Numbered from the stretch's first letter, positions 8,070 to 17,253 are shown. The stretch: 64,000 bases of DNA from Pseudomonas moraviensis (GCF_900105805.1 NZ_LT629788.1:1302001-1366000); one strand, 5' to 3'. Numbers and translations are program-made. Notes: generated from the letters alone by a model not told the origin.

Positions 8070-9698
8070 ATGAAGTTCGAGAAAAATACCGAACTCGACC
8101 AGGCCAACCTGCGCATCATCATCGCCGCCATCGCGGTGGTTTACATGGTTGTGCTGGGTTTTCTGCCGGGCCAGCGCTTCGATACCTACCTGCCGGTCAT
8201 CACTTACATTGTCCTGTTTCTGCTCGCCTCGATTGTGTTCCGCCAAGCCATTGCGCGCTGGCCGGGGCATTATCCGGCGCGACGGATTTTCGCCATGGTC
8301 CACGATTACACCGGCACCTGTTTTGGTTTGGTGATCGGCGGCGAAGCGGCGCTGCCACTGTACGCGGTGATGGTCTGGGTCAACCTCGGCAACGGCATGC
8401 GCTACGGCTCGCGTTATCTGGCGATTGCCACCGGCCTGGCGCTCGTAGCGCTGCTGGTGGTCTATCGCTTGACGCCGTACTGGCAGGCGCAACCGTTCAT
8501 GGTGTTGATGCTGTTGATCACCAGCACGGTGATTCCGTTTTACGCGCACTTGCTGTTGGAGCGTACGCGCAAGGCGTCGGAAGAAGCGGTCGCAGCGAAT
8601 CTGGAGAAATCGCGCTTCCTCGCGCAGGCCAGTCACGATTTGCGTCAGCCGATTCATTCCATTGGCTTGTTCACTGCCTGTCTTCGCGAGTCGCGTTTGG
8701 GCGACGACGAGCGACGGCTGGTCGACAACATCGACCGCTCGCTGCTTAACGTCTCGCAGTTGTTCCGTTCGATTCTCGATCTTTATACGCTGGATAACGG
8801 CCGGGTCGAGGCGAAATGGCAAACGCTGAACCTCGGCGAATGGCTCGCGGACATCGTCCGCCAACATCAGGAAGCGGCGCGTTGGGCGGGTGTCGAGCTG
8901 CGTTTGCGACCCTGTCACCACTGGGTCAGAACCGACCCGGCGCTGCTGGCGACCATGGTGCAGAACGTGCTCTCCAACTGTTTCAAATACGGCGCGCAAC
9001 GGCCGGTGCTGATCGGTGTGCGTAAGCGCGGGGCAGGGCTGGCCATCGTCATCCATGACCGCGGCAACGGCATTGCCGAAGAGCATCTGCCGAAGGTTTT
9101 CGAAGAGTTCTATCGAGTGCGACAAGTGCGCGATAAAGACGTCGAGGGGGTCGGACTGGGTCTGGCGATCGTCAAGCGTCTGGGTGAGTTGATCGATGTG
9201 CAGGTTGCTCTGCGTTCGCGGGTAAAGCGCGGCACAGCAGTAACCCTCGCCGGTTTATCGTTCGCAGCGGCGCCACCGTCACCGGTCATGCGCGATGAAG
9301 CGCGGCAGGTGGGGTTGTTGACGGGTCTGAAAGTGTGTCTGGTGGAGGATGATCGCAACGTGCTGTTGGCGACGTCGGCGTTGCTCGAGCGCTGGGGCTG
9401 CGTGGTGCAGGCCGAGTGGTCGGCTGAGGATCTGGTCACCGACTGCGACATCATCGTCGCCGACTATGACCTCGGCACCCACGCCACTGGCATCGAGTGC
9501 ATCGATGAGGTGCGCCGGCAACGCGGCTGGGCAGTGCCAGCGATGATCATCACCGGTCACGACATCGAAAAGATTCAGGCAGCCTTGCACGATCGGCAGA
9601 TCGCCATTCTGTCGAAACCGGTGCGCCCGGCCGAGCTGCGCGCGACATTACGCGCCCTGCGTGATCGACAAGGCGAAGCGGTCGAAAAGACGCTGTAG
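8070..9698 (+). CDS. Membrane-bound hybrid sensor histidine kinase with C-terminal receiver
   Basis: 542 residues. About five or six hydrophobic segments occupy residues 15-165. The dimerisation/phospho-acceptor helix has H189 in ASHDLRQPIHSIGLF, the variant seen in NahK/ErcS'-like Pseudomonas kinases. The ATPase domain follows, with N-box QNVLSNCFKYG (about 298), G1 DRGNGI (330-335) and G2 GVGLGL (360-365). A receiver from about residue 418 has D427/D428, acceptor D465 in VADYDLG and K in LSKPV. There is no periplasmic sensor domain, so the signal may be sensed in the membrane. Its partner is the divergent LuxR-type regulator. Confidence 0.93.
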   Translation: MKFEKNTELDQANLRIIIAAIAVVYMVVLGFLPGQRFDTYLPVITYIVLFLLASIVFRQAIARWPGHYPARRIFAMVHDYTGTCFGLVIGGEAALPLYAVMVWVNLGNGMRYGSRYLAIATGLALVALLVVYRLTPYWQAQPFMVLMLLITSTVIPFYAHLLLERTRKASEEAVAANLEKSRFLAQASHDLRQPIHSIGLFTACLRESRLGDDERRLVDNIDRSLLNVSQLFRSILDLYTLDNGRVEAKWQTLNLGEWLADIVRQHQEAARWAGVELRLRPCHHWVRTDPALLATMVQNVLSNCFKYGAQRPVLIGVRKRGAGLAIVIHDRGNGIAEEHLPKVFEEFYRVRQVRDKDVEGVGLGLAIVKRLGELIDVQVALRSRVKRGTAVTLAGLSFAAAPPSPVMRDEARQVGLLTGLKVCLVEDDRNVLLATSALLERWGCVVQAEWSAEDLVTDCDIIVADYDLGTHATGIECIDEVRRQRGWAVPAMIITGHDIEKIQAALHDRQIAILSKPVRPAELRATLRALRDRQGEAVEKTL

Positions 9699-9708
9699 AG
9701 GCTGATGT

Positions 9709-9737
9709 AAACGGGCGGCTCGGGAGCCCGCCCGTTT
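9709..9737. terminator. Bidirectional hairpin terminator between convergent genes
   Basis: AAACGGGCGGCTC and GAGCCCGCCCGTTT form a GC-rich stem with a one-base bulge, followed by TTTCTT on the plus strand and preceded by AAA (UUU on the minus strand). Confidence 0.75.
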
Positions 9738-9748
9738 CTTCGGGGCGT

Positions 9749-10279
9749 TTATTGCGGACTGTTGAACTGGTCGGAATAGCTGCCGGTCATCAGCGCCGAT
9801 GCCACGCGATCAGAGCCGACTCCGACCCGAGAATAGGCCACACGGTTGACGCCGGTGCGATCTGCGCCATCCGCTGCCAGCGCGACGGCACCGACCTTAT
9901 CGGCACCGTCAGAGGCCACCGCGCCCGCACCGACACGGTCGGCACCGTCAGAAGCCACCGCACCTGCACCGACCTTGTCAGCGCCATCGGAAGCCACTGC
10001 GCCGGCACCGACCTTATCGGCGCCATCGGAAGCCACTGCTCCAGCACCGACCTTATCAGCGCCGTCGGAGGCCACCGCGCCGGCACCCACACGATCAGCA
10101 CCGTCAGAAGCCACTGCCCCGGCACCGACCTTATCGGCGCCATCGGCAGCTACCGCCCCGGCCCCAACATGATCAGCCCCATCCGAAGCCAACGCCTGCG
10201 GTTGCGCCGCCCACGCACTAGGCACTGCGACACCGGCCGCTACCGCAAGAAGCACGCCTGACAACAACTTGTATTTCAT
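9749..10279 (-). CDS. Secreted protein built of 13-residue VGAGAVASDGADK repeats
   Basis: 176 residues from the ATG at 10279, which has GGAG 8 bases upstream. A signal peptide (MKYKLLSGVLLAVAAGVAVP...WAA) is followed by eight consecutive 13-residue units of VGAGAVA(S/A)DGAD(K/R), with a partial unit before and a degenerate tail (GVNRVAYSRVGVGSDRVAS) after. At DNA level the units are near-identical 39-bp repeats, so copy number should vary between strains. The regular Asp/Gly/Ala pattern suggests a beta-solenoid or an extended, possibly calcium-binding, surface protein. Similar Pseudomonas proteins have been loosely annotated as phage infection proteins; I cannot confirm that here. Confidence 0.8.
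   Translation of the reverse strand: MKYKLLSGVLLAVAAGVAVPSAWAAQPQALASDGADHVGAGAVAADGADKVGAGAVASDGADRVGAGAVASDGADKVGAGAVASDGADKVGAGAVASDGADKVGAGAVASDGADRVGAGAVASDGADKVGAVALAADGADRTGVNRVAYSRVGVGSDRVASALMTGSYSDQFNSPQ
9784..10170. repeat. Tandem 39-bp coding repeats
   Basis: Near-identical units of the type GCACCGACCTTATCGGCGCC.. within the repeat-protein gene; neighbouring units differ mainly at synonymous positions and at K/R and S/A codons. Confidence 0.85.
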
Positions 10280-10486
10280 GGTTTTCTCCACGACCCAGCA
10301 GCCAGAAAGCGATGAGATGTCGTCCGTTGCGTATGCCCGGCGCTGTGACTCATTGGCTTGGGTTTTACCTGGTTGGCGAAAGGCACGGGCACACCGAACG
10401 GCGTGCGGGTGTCGAGATAATTTTGATCGAGCCGATTGAGTATAGGATCGGCCTCGGGAACTGCCACGGCGGGCAGATCGACGGAC

Positions 10487-10519
10487 AAAAAAGACGAAGC
10501 CCGCATTGCGCGGGCTTCG
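10487..10519 (-). terminator. Intrinsic terminator of the CBS/CGL operon
   Basis: On the minus strand, CGAAGCCCGCG-CAA-TGCGGGCTTCG is followed by TCTTTTTT, 15 bases after the stop of the PLP enzyme. The 10280-10486 stretch upstream of the repeat gene shows nothing else recognisable beyond that gene's promoter region. Confidence 0.88.
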
Positions 10520-10533
10520 TTGTGCGTGGCTTC

Positions 10534-11706
10534 TTATATGCTCGCCAGTGCCTGTGCCAGGTCGGCGCGCAGGTCTTCGACGTCTTCAACCCCGACCGAC
10601 AACCGCACCAGCCCATCGCCAATCCCCAGCTTCGCGCGGGTTTCCGGCGGAATCGTCGCGTGGGTCATGATCGCCGGATGCTCGATCAGGCTTTCCACGC
10701 CACCGAGGCTTTCGGCCAACGCAAAGATCTTCACGTTTTCCAAAAACCGCCGTGCACCGGCCAGGTCGCTGTTCAGATCGACGGAAATCATCCCGCCAAA
10801 ACCGCGCATCTGGCGCTTGGCCAGTTCATGCTGCGGATGCGACGTCAGGCCCGGATAGTAGACGCGCTTGACCTGCGGTTGCTGCTCGAGCCACTGCGCC
10901 AGGTCCAGGGCATTGCTGCAATGGCGCTCCATGCGCAGCGCCAGGGTTTTCACCCCGCGCAAGGTCAGGAACGCATCGAACGGCCCGGAAATCGCGCCGA
11001 CGGCGTTCTGCAGAAAACCGAGTTTTTCCGCCAGCTCGGCGTTCTGCCCGACCACGGCAATGCCGCCGATCACGTCGGAGTGGCCGTTGAGGTATTTGGT
11101 GGTCGAGTGCAGCACGATGTCGAAGCCCAACTCCAGCGGACGCTGGATGTACGGGCTGGCAAAGGTGTTGTCGGCGACGCAGATGATCCCGCGAGCGCGG
11201 CAGATGCGCGCGATTGCGGCCAGGTCCGACAGACTCAGCAGCGGGTTGGTCGGGGTTTCGACCATGACCATGCGCGTGTCGTCCTGCAGCGAGGCTTCGA
11301 ACGCCGACAGGTCGGCCAGATCGACGAAGCTGAAACGATGCCCGGCGCTGCGCTGGCGAACCTTGTCGAACAGGCGGAACGTGCCACCGTAAAGATCATT
11401 GCCGGAAACGATGTGCGAGCCGGCATCGAGCAATTCCAGCACCGTGGAAATCGCCGCCAGCCCTGAGGCGAAGGCGAATGCGCGGGTGCCGCCTTCGAGG
11501 TCGGCGACACAGCGTTCCAGGGCGAAGCGCGTCGGGTTGTGCGAGCGGCCGTAATCGAAGCCCTTGTGCACGCCGGGGCTGTCTTGCAGGTAAGTGGAGT
11601 TGGCATAGATCGGCGGCATCAGCGCGCCGGTGGTCGGGTCCGGCTCCTGCCCGGCGTGGATCACCCGGGTGGCGAAGCCTTGGGATTTATCGTCGTGCTG
11701 ACTCAT
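10534..11706 (-). CDS. Cystathionine gamma-lyase / gamma-synthase family PLP enzyme
   Basis: 390 residues, full length for the Cys/Met metabolism PLP family. Typical segments are YANSTYLQDSPGVHKGFDYGRSHNPTR, the PLP-lysine region LHSTTKYLNGHSDVIGG and the C-terminal ESLGGVESLIEHPAIMTHA. The start codon overlaps the stop of the upstream cystathionine beta-synthase by four bases (ATGA), so the pair is translationally coupled. That neighbour favours cystathionine gamma-lyase activity (cystathionine to cysteine, 2-oxobutyrate and ammonia) over gamma-synthase. Sequence alone does not separate the two reliably. Confidence 0.9.
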   Translation of the reverse strand: MSQHDDKSQGFATRVIHAGQEPDPTTGALMPPIYANSTYLQDSPGVHKGFDYGRSHNPTRFALERCVADLEGGTRAFAFASGLAAISTVLELLDAGSHIVSGNDLYGGTFRLFDKVRQRSAGHRFSFVDLADLSAFEASLQDDTRMVMVETPTNPLLSLSDLAAIARICRARGIICVADNTFASPYIQRPLELGFDIVLHSTTKYLNGHSDVIGGIAVVGQNAELAEKLGFLQNAVGAISGPFDAFLTLRGVKTLALRMERHCSNALDLAQWLEQQPQVKRVYYPGLTSHPQHELAKRQMRGFGGMISVDLNSDLAGARRFLENVKIFALAESLGGVESLIEHPAIMTHATIPPETRAKLGIGDGLVRLSVGVEDVEDLRADLAQALASI

Positions 11707-13079
11707 GCAAGGGATCTCCGTAATTGGTTGAGCATGTCGGTGCGGGTGATCAGGCCATGGAAGCCGGAGGCGTCGGCGATGATCGCAACGAGGCCACGGC
11801 TGAGCACCGCTTCCAGCTCGGCCAGGGTCGCGGCCGGCGCAAGGGTTTGCAGTTTGTCGGTCATCACGCTGGACACCGACTGGCTGAAGCGCGCGGCGTC
11901 TTCGTGCACGCCGAGAAGGATGTCGGACTCATCGATCACGCCCACCAGCTGCTTGCCTTCGACCAGCACCGGCAGTTGCGAAACATCCGCCAGACGCATG
12001 CGCTGGAACGCGGTGAGCAGGGTATCGTCAGGGCCGACGCTGATCACCCGGCCGTCCTCGAAACGCCGGGCGATCAAGTCGCGCAAATCGCCGTAGCCCT
12101 TGCGTTGCAACAAGCCCTGATCGGTCATCCACTGGTCGTTGTAGACCTTCGACAGGTAACGCGTGCCGGTGTCGCAGACAAAACTGACCACGCGTTTCGG
12201 CTCGGTCTGTTCGCGGCAATAGCGCAGCGCGGCGGCGAACAGGGTGCCGGTCGAAGAGCCACCGAGAATGCCTTCGGCCTTGAGCAACTGGCGGGCGTGA
12301 TCGAAGCTTTCTTCGTCGCTGATCGAGTAGGCATGGCGCACGCTGGACAGGTCGGTGATCGATGGAATGAAGTCTTCGCCGATGCCCTCGACCGCCCACG
12401 AGCCGGGGGTTGGCAGGCTGCCGTCGCGGCTGTATTGGGCCATGACCGAACCGACCGGATCCGCCAACACCATTTCCAGATTCGGCTGCACACGTTTGAA
12501 GAAACGACTCAACCCGGTCAGCGTCCCGGCCGAACCGACGCCGACAACGATGGCGTCCAGATCATGTTCGGTCTGCGCCCAGATCTCCGGCGCGGTGCTG
12601 CATTCATGGGCCAGCGGGTTGGCGGGATTATTGAACTGGTCGGCAAAAAACGCCCCGGGAATATCCTTGGCCAAACGCGCGGCGACGTCCTGGTAATACT
12701 CGGGATGACCCTTGCCGACGTCGGAGCGAGTGATGTGCACTTCGGCACCCATGGCCTTCAAGTGCAGGACTTTCTCGGTGGACATCTTGTCCGGCACCAC
12801 CAGCACCACACGATAGCCTTTGGCACGGCCAACCAGCGCCAGACCGAGACCGGTGTTGCCGGCAGTGGCCTCGACAATCGTGCCGCCCGGTTGCAGGCGG
12901 CCGTCACGTTCAGCGGCGTCGATCATCGCCAGACCGATGCGGTCCTTGATCGAGCCGCCGGGATTCTGCGATTCGAGTTTGAGAAACAGCGTGCACGGTC
13001 CGGTATCAAAACGGGTGACCCGAACCAGCGGAGTATTGCCTATCAGCCCAAGCACGGCAGGGCGTGATTCCTTCGACAT
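11703..13079 (-). CDS. cbs: Cystathionine beta-synthase
   Basis: 458 residues. The PLP catalytic domain has the lysine motif NPGGSIKDRIGL (about residue 42) and the TAGNTGLGLAL phosphate-binding region. It is followed from about residue 335 by two CBS domains (DGRVISVGPDDTLLTAFQRM and FSQSVSSVMTDKLQTLAPAATLAELEA). It should condense serine and homocysteine to cystathionine, the first step of reverse transsulfuration. No N-terminal haem domain is present. It heads a two-gene operon with the lyase; the terminator is at 10487-10519. Confidence 0.92.
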   Translation of the reverse strand: MSKESRPAVLGLIGNTPLVRVTRFDTGPCTLFLKLESQNPGGSIKDRIGLAMIDAAERDGRLQPGGTIVEATAGNTGLGLALVGRAKGYRVVLVVPDKMSTEKVLHLKAMGAEVHITRSDVGKGHPEYYQDVAARLAKDIPGAFFADQFNNPANPLAHECSTAPEIWAQTEHDLDAIVVGVGSAGTLTGLSRFFKRVQPNLEMVLADPVGSVMAQYSRDGSLPTPGSWAVEGIGEDFIPSITDLSSVRHAYSISDEESFDHARQLLKAEGILGGSSTGTLFAAALRYCREQTEPKRVVSFVCDTGTRYLSKVYNDQWMTDQGLLQRKGYGDLRDLIARRFEDGRVISVGPDDTLLTAFQRMRLADVSQLPVLVEGKQLVGVIDESDILLGVHEDAARFSQSVSSVMTDKLQTLAPAATLAELEAVLSRGLVAIIADASGFHGLITRTDMLNQLRRSLA

Positions 13080-13314
13080 TTCTTCACCTCTTTATGGTGT
13101 TGATCGCGTTCCGATCGCGGGGAAAAGACTCGCGTGCAACTTAGGCGCAGACATCTTCCCTCGCAACCTTTAATCCTTGAGAAATCCAGCCATTTGGATC
13201 TAACGATAGAACGAATTTGCCAAGCTGCCGGAACAGTTCGAACGTGTTTACAGCGAGGCGTCATCCAGTATTCAAAGGGCGTCTTCGCCGCGACAAAAGC
13301 TTGATCTGGGCGTC

Positions 13315-13411
13315 GCAGTTATGATCGTTCCCACGCTCTGCGTGGGAATGCAACCGGGGACGCTCTGCGTCCCTACGGTCCAAAGATCGCAGCCTTCGGC
13401 AGCTCCTACAG
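13315..13411. repeat. Mixed extragenic palindrome element (CACGCTCTGCGTG type plus half of family B)
   Basis: CGTTCCCACGCTCTGCGTGGGAATG and GGGACGCTCTGCGTCCC are adjacent hairpins, followed by one arm of the AAAGATCGCAGCCTTCGGC family. The element sits in the 13080-13523 gap between the divergent cbs and metE genes. Apart from the putative MetR site the rest of the gap shows nothing I recognise. Confidence 0.75.
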
Positions 13412-13455
13412 GGGCGTCTGTGCATGAGTAGAACTTGTGATGATCTAGAATAAAT

Positions 13456-13468
13456 TGAGTTTGTTTCA
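13456..13468. promoter_or_regulatory. Candidate MetR-binding site
   Basis: TGAGTTTGTTTCA matches the enterobacterial MetR consensus TGAAnnnnnTTCA at seven of eight fixed positions, 56 bases upstream of metE, as expected for homocysteine-dependent activation. Inference from a consensus only. Confidence 0.5.
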
Positions 13469-13523
13469 TCAAGCCTCGTTCCTGACAATGGCCGCCATCG
13501 AATAAGCACCTGGAGTTGTTCTC

Positions 13524-15812
13524 ATGGCACTGGCCCATTCCCTTGGATTTCCGCGCATCGGTCGCGACCGCGAACTGAAGAAAGCGCAAGAGGCGTTCTG
13601 GAAAGGAGAACTGAACGAGGCGGGCCTGCGTGACGTCGGGCGTGACCTGCGCAAGGCCCATTGGGACCTGCAGAAAAACGCCGGCATCGACTTGCTGCCA
13701 GTCGGCGATTTCGCCTGGTACGACCAGGTGCTGACCCACTCGCTGATGTTCGGCGTGATCCCCGAGCGCTTCCGCCCGCACGATGGCAAAGCCCCCCTGC
13801 AAACCCTCTTCAGCATGGCTCGCGGTGTCAGCAACGCTTGCTGCGGCGGCGCTCACGCCCAGGAGATGACCAAGTGGTTCGACACCAACTATCACTACCT
13901 CGTCCCGGAATTCAGCGCCGACCAGCAATTCCAGCTGGGTTGGGAGCAGCTGTTTGAAGAAACCGAAGAAGCCCGCGCGCTGGGGCACAACGTCAAACCG
14001 GTGATCATTGGCCCGCTGACCTATCTGTGGCTGGGCAAAACCAAAGGCACCGATTTCGACAAGCTCGAGTTGCTTGATCGCCTGCTGCCGCTGTACGGGC
14101 AGATCTTTGCGCGGCTGGCGGCACTGGGCGTGGAATGGGTGCAGATCGATGAGCCGATTCTGGTGCTTGATCTACCGCAAAACTGGAAGAATGCCTTCGA
14201 GCGCGCCTACAACCAGATCCAGCGCGATCCGCTGAAAAAACTGCTCGCCACCTACTTCGGTGGTCTGGAAGAAAACCTCGGTCTGGCAGCGAACCTGCCG
14301 GTCGATGGCCTGCACATCGATCTGGTGCGCGCGCCGGATCAGTACCCGACCATTCTGGATCGTCTGCCGGCCTATAAAGTGCTGTCTCTCGGTGTGGTCA
14401 ATGGTCGTAACGTCTGGCGCTGCGATCTGCACAACGCGCTGGCGACGCTGCGGCATGCCCATGAGCGTCTGGGAGATCGTTTGTGGGTGGCGCCGTCCTG
14501 CTCGTTGCTGCACAGCCCGGTGGACCTGAGTCGTGAAGACCAGCTCGATGCCGAACTGAAAAGCTGGCTGGCGTTTGCCGTGCAGAAGTGCGAAGAGGTC
14601 GCCGTGCTCGCCCAGGCTGTCAGCGAGCCGGAAGCACCCCAGGTGCTGCGCGCGTTGGCGCAGAGCCGTGCGGTGCAGACCAGTCGCGCCGCCTCGCCGC
14701 GCATTCACAAACCGGCGGTGCAGGCACGGGTAGCGGCGATCACGGCCGGCGATGCGCAACGGCAATCGCCGTTTGCCCAGCGCATTGTCAAACAGCGGCG
14801 CAAGCTTGATCTGCCGCTGTTCCCGACCACCACCATTGGTTCGTTTCCGCAAACGGCGGCGATTCGTCTGGCGCGTCAGGGCTACAAGCAGGGCAAGCTC
14901 AGCGCGGCGGATTACACCGACGCCATGCACAGCGAAATTCGCCACGCGGTGGAGATTCAGGAGCGCCTCGGGCTGGATGTGCTGGTGCACGGTGAAGCCG
15001 AGCGGAACGACATGGTCGAGTATTTCGCCGAACAACTCGATGGCTACGCTTTTACCCGCTTCGGCTGGGTGCAGAGCTACGGTTCGCGTTGCGTGAAACC
15101 GGCGGTGATTTTCGGCGACCTGAGCCGCCCGCGAGCAATGACGGTCGCGTGGATCCGCTACGCCCAGAGTCTGACCGACAAAGTCATGAAAGGCATGCTG
15201 ACCGGTCCGGTGACCATGCTCATGTGGTCGTTCCCGCGCGAGGACGTCAGCCGTGAGGTCCAGGCACGACAACTGGCGCTGGCAATCCGTGATGAAGTCA
15301 ATGATCTGGAAGCCGCCGGAATCAACATCGTGCAAATCGACGAAGCGGCGTTCCGTGAGGGCTTGCCGTTGCGCCGGGCGCAGTGGCAGGCGTATCTGCA
15401 CTGGGCGAGCGAAGCGTTCCGCCTGTGCGCCTCCGGGGTGCGCGACGAGACGCAGATCCATACGCACATGTGCTACAGCGAGTTCAACGATGTGATCGAG
15501 TCGATCGCGGCGATGGACGCCGATGTCATCACCATCGAAACCTCGCGTTCGGACATGGAACTGCTCGAAGCGTTTGAAGCATTCGCCCACCCGAACGACA
15601 TCGGCCCGGGCGTCTACGACATTCACTCGCCACGCATTCCCGATGTGGCGGAGATGGTCGGGCTGCTGCGCAAAGCTGCCCGGCGCATTCCGGCTGAGCG
15701 CCTGTGGGTCAACCCGGATTGCGGCTTGAAAACCCGAGGCTGGCCAGAGACCGAAGCGGCGTTGGTGCACATGGTCACGGCCGCGCGGCAGCTGCGCAAA
15801 GAGTGGGCATAG
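13524..15812 (+). CDS. metE: 5-methyltetrahydropteroyltriglutamate-homocysteine methyltransferase (cobalamin-independent methionine synthase)
   Basis: 762 residues, full length. The N-terminal barrel begins MALAHSLGFPRIGRDRELKKAQEAFWKG. The catalytic C-terminal barrel starts near LPLFPTTTIGSFPQT and holds the zinc ligands in QIHTHMCYSEF (His, Cys) and VNPDCGLKTR (Cys). It transfers methyl from methyl-THF-Glu3 to homocysteine in the cytosol. CTGGAG lies about 9 bases before the start, and a MetR-like site lies upstream. It is next to the homocysteine-consuming CBS gene and near a B12-riboswitch importer, so several fates of homocysteine and B12 status meet here. Confidence 0.97.
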   Translation: MALAHSLGFPRIGRDRELKKAQEAFWKGELNEAGLRDVGRDLRKAHWDLQKNAGIDLLPVGDFAWYDQVLTHSLMFGVIPERFRPHDGKAPLQTLFSMARGVSNACCGGAHAQEMTKWFDTNYHYLVPEFSADQQFQLGWEQLFEETEEARALGHNVKPVIIGPLTYLWLGKTKGTDFDKLELLDRLLPLYGQIFARLAALGVEWVQIDEPILVLDLPQNWKNAFERAYNQIQRDPLKKLLATYFGGLEENLGLAANLPVDGLHIDLVRAPDQYPTILDRLPAYKVLSLGVVNGRNVWRCDLHNALATLRHAHERLGDRLWVAPSCSLLHSPVDLSREDQLDAELKSWLAFAVQKCEEVAVLAQAVSEPEAPQVLRALAQSRAVQTSRAASPRIHKPAVQARVAAITAGDAQRQSPFAQRIVKQRRKLDLPLFPTTTIGSFPQTAAIRLARQGYKQGKLSAADYTDAMHSEIRHAVEIQERLGLDVLVHGEAERNDMVEYFAEQLDGYAFTRFGWVQSYGSRCVKPAVIFGDLSRPRAMTVAWIRYAQSLTDKVMKGMLTGPVTMLMWSFPREDVSREVQARQLALAIRDEVNDLEAAGINIVQIDEAAFREGLPLRRAQWQAYLHWASEAFRLCASGVRDETQIHTHMCYSEFNDVIESIAAMDADVITIETSRSDMELLEAFEAFAHPNDIGPGVYDIHSPRIPDVAEMVGLLRKAARRIPAERLWVNPDCGLKTRGWPETEAALVHMVTAARQLRKEWA

Positions 15813-15829
15813 TAGCCAACGCAGTTCCC

Positions 15830-15918
15830 TGTAGGAGTGAGCCTGCTCGCGATAGCGGAGTGTCATTCAACACATAAGCGACTGACCCACCGCTATCGCG
15901 AGCAGGCTCACTCCTACA
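15830..15918. repeat. Extragenic palindrome, family A
   Basis: TGTAGGAGTGAGCCTGCTCGC arms with an inverted partner, 18 bases after the metE stop. Confidence 0.9.
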
Positions 15919-15998
15919 GGGGGTGTGTGATTCCGGATGGCACGGCAGGCTCGCAATTGTTACCGTGACCCACCGCAACCCAGGTACCTCCCGCACTC

Positions 15999-16550
15999 AT
16001 GGACCCGCAGCCAGTCATTCAAGCCGCCTCTGAAGCCGCCATCCCGGCCATCCTCGATTTTACCCTCAAGGCCCGCGCCGAGCTGTTTCCCAAACTCAGC
16101 GCCTCCGGCACGCCTGACGATCTGGCGCGTTTCGCCGAGGTTTATCTGCATGGCGCAGGCTGCTTTCTGATCGCTCGTCAGGAAGGGCAGATCGTCGCCT
16201 CGATCGGCTATCTGCCGTATGACCGACGCTTCCCGCAACTGGTGTATCCCGGCCTGAAAGTGGTGGAAGTCGTGCGCCTGTTCGTCCTGCCTTCGCAGCG
16301 CCGATCAGGACTCGCTGGTGCGCTGTATCGGGCGTTGAAGGAACACGCGCTAGCCAACGGCGTGGAGCTGATCTACCTGCACACCCATCCGTTTCTGCCG
16401 GGCGCCATCGAGTTCTGGCAGCGCCAGGGTTTTGCCATTGCTCAGGTCGACAAGGACCCGGTCTGGCAGACCACGCACATGCAATCGTTCATGAATGAAA
16501 ACGCAATATCTGCGCGCCATCGAACGGATCCGTCAGGTAGTGCGCCCTGA
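15999..16550 (+). CDS. GNAT-family N-acetyltransferase
   Basis: 183 residues. The acetyl-CoA binding strand-loop-helix is visible: VVEVVRLFVLPSQRRSGLAGALYRALKEHA (V/I-x-x-x-x-Q/R-x-x-G/A type). The substrate is unknown. The 3' end overlaps the convergent ABC ATPase gene by about 60 bases, so the last 20 or so residues (NAISARHRTDPSGSAP) may be recently acquired by stop-codon loss. Confidence 0.85.
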   Translation: MDPQPVIQAASEAAIPAILDFTLKARAELFPKLSASGTPDDLARFAEVYLHGAGCFLIARQEGQIVASIGYLPYDRRFPQLVYPGLKVVEVVRLFVLPSQRRSGLAGALYRALKEHALANGVELIYLHTHPFLPGAIEFWQRQGFAIAQVDKDPVWQTTHMQSFMNENAISARHRTDPSGSAP

Positions 16551-17253
16551 CCCCGAAGGTCGTCTGTAAGCGCTCCGGCGTCAGCACGTGCAGCGGTTCG
16601 CCGAGCGCCACCAGCCGCCCGCGTTCCAGCACCGCCAGGCGATCGCATTTAAGCGCCTGATTGAGATCGTGCAGGGCGATCAGTGTAGTCACCGGCAGAG
16701 TGCGCACCACTTGCAGAATGCTCAATTGATGCTGGATGTCGAGGTGGTTGGCCGGCTCGTCGAGCAGCAGAATCTGCGGGCGCTGCGCCAAGGCGCGGGC
16801 GATGTGCACGCGCTGGCGTTCACCGCCGGAGAGGCTGCGCCAGAGGCGGTTGCGCAGGTGCACGGCGTCAACGTCGACCAGCGCTTGCTCGACAATGGCG
16901 GCATCGGCCGGCGACCACGGTTGCAGCGCCGACAACCATGGCGTACGCCCCAGCGCGACGGCGTCGAACACGCGAATGCCATCATCGGTATCGGCCTGCT
17001 GTTCAACCACCGCGAGCGTTTGCGCGATGCTGCGCCGGGACAACTTGCAAAGCGCCTGGCCGTCGAGCTGCACTTGGCCTGTGCTCGGTTCACGCAGGCC
17101 GGCGAGCAGTTTCAGCAAAGTGGATTTGCCGGAGCCGTTCGGGCCAACGATACCGAGGGTTTCACCACGCTGAACATCGAGACTGACACCGTTGAGCAAC
17201 TCGGCACCACGCACCTTGAAGCCCAAACCAGCACAACTCAGAACCGTGTTCAT
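16489..17253 (-). CDS. ABC transporter ATPase, FecE/BtuD type (cobalamin-related importer)
   Basis: 254 residues from the ATG at 17253, which overlaps the permease stop (ATGA). Walker A GPNGSGKST is near residues 37-45, the signature LSGGERQRVHIARAL follows and Walker B is ILLLDEPANHLDI. It energises the FecCD-type permease encoded upstream. The operon lies behind a cobalamin riboswitch, so corrinoid uptake (BtuD role) is the likely function, although the ATPase resembles siderophore importers equally. Confidence 0.9.
   Translation of the reverse strand: MNTVLSCAGLGFKVRGAELLNGVSLDVQRGETLGIVGPNGSGKSTLLKLLAGLREPSTGQVQLDGQALCKLSRRSIAQTLAVVEQQADTDDGIRVFDAVALGRTPWLSALQPWSPADAAIVEQALVDVDAVHLRNRLWRSLSGGERQRVHIARALAQRPQILLLDEPANHLDIQHQLSILQVVRTLPVTTLIALHDLNQALKCDRLAVLERGRLVALGEPLHVLTPERLQTTFGVRAHYLTDPFDGAQILRFHS

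Noticed and set aside
13080..13523. Cobalamin or SAM riboswitch before metE
   Set aside because: No B12 box or SAM aptamer blocks; only repeats and a MetR-like site are present.
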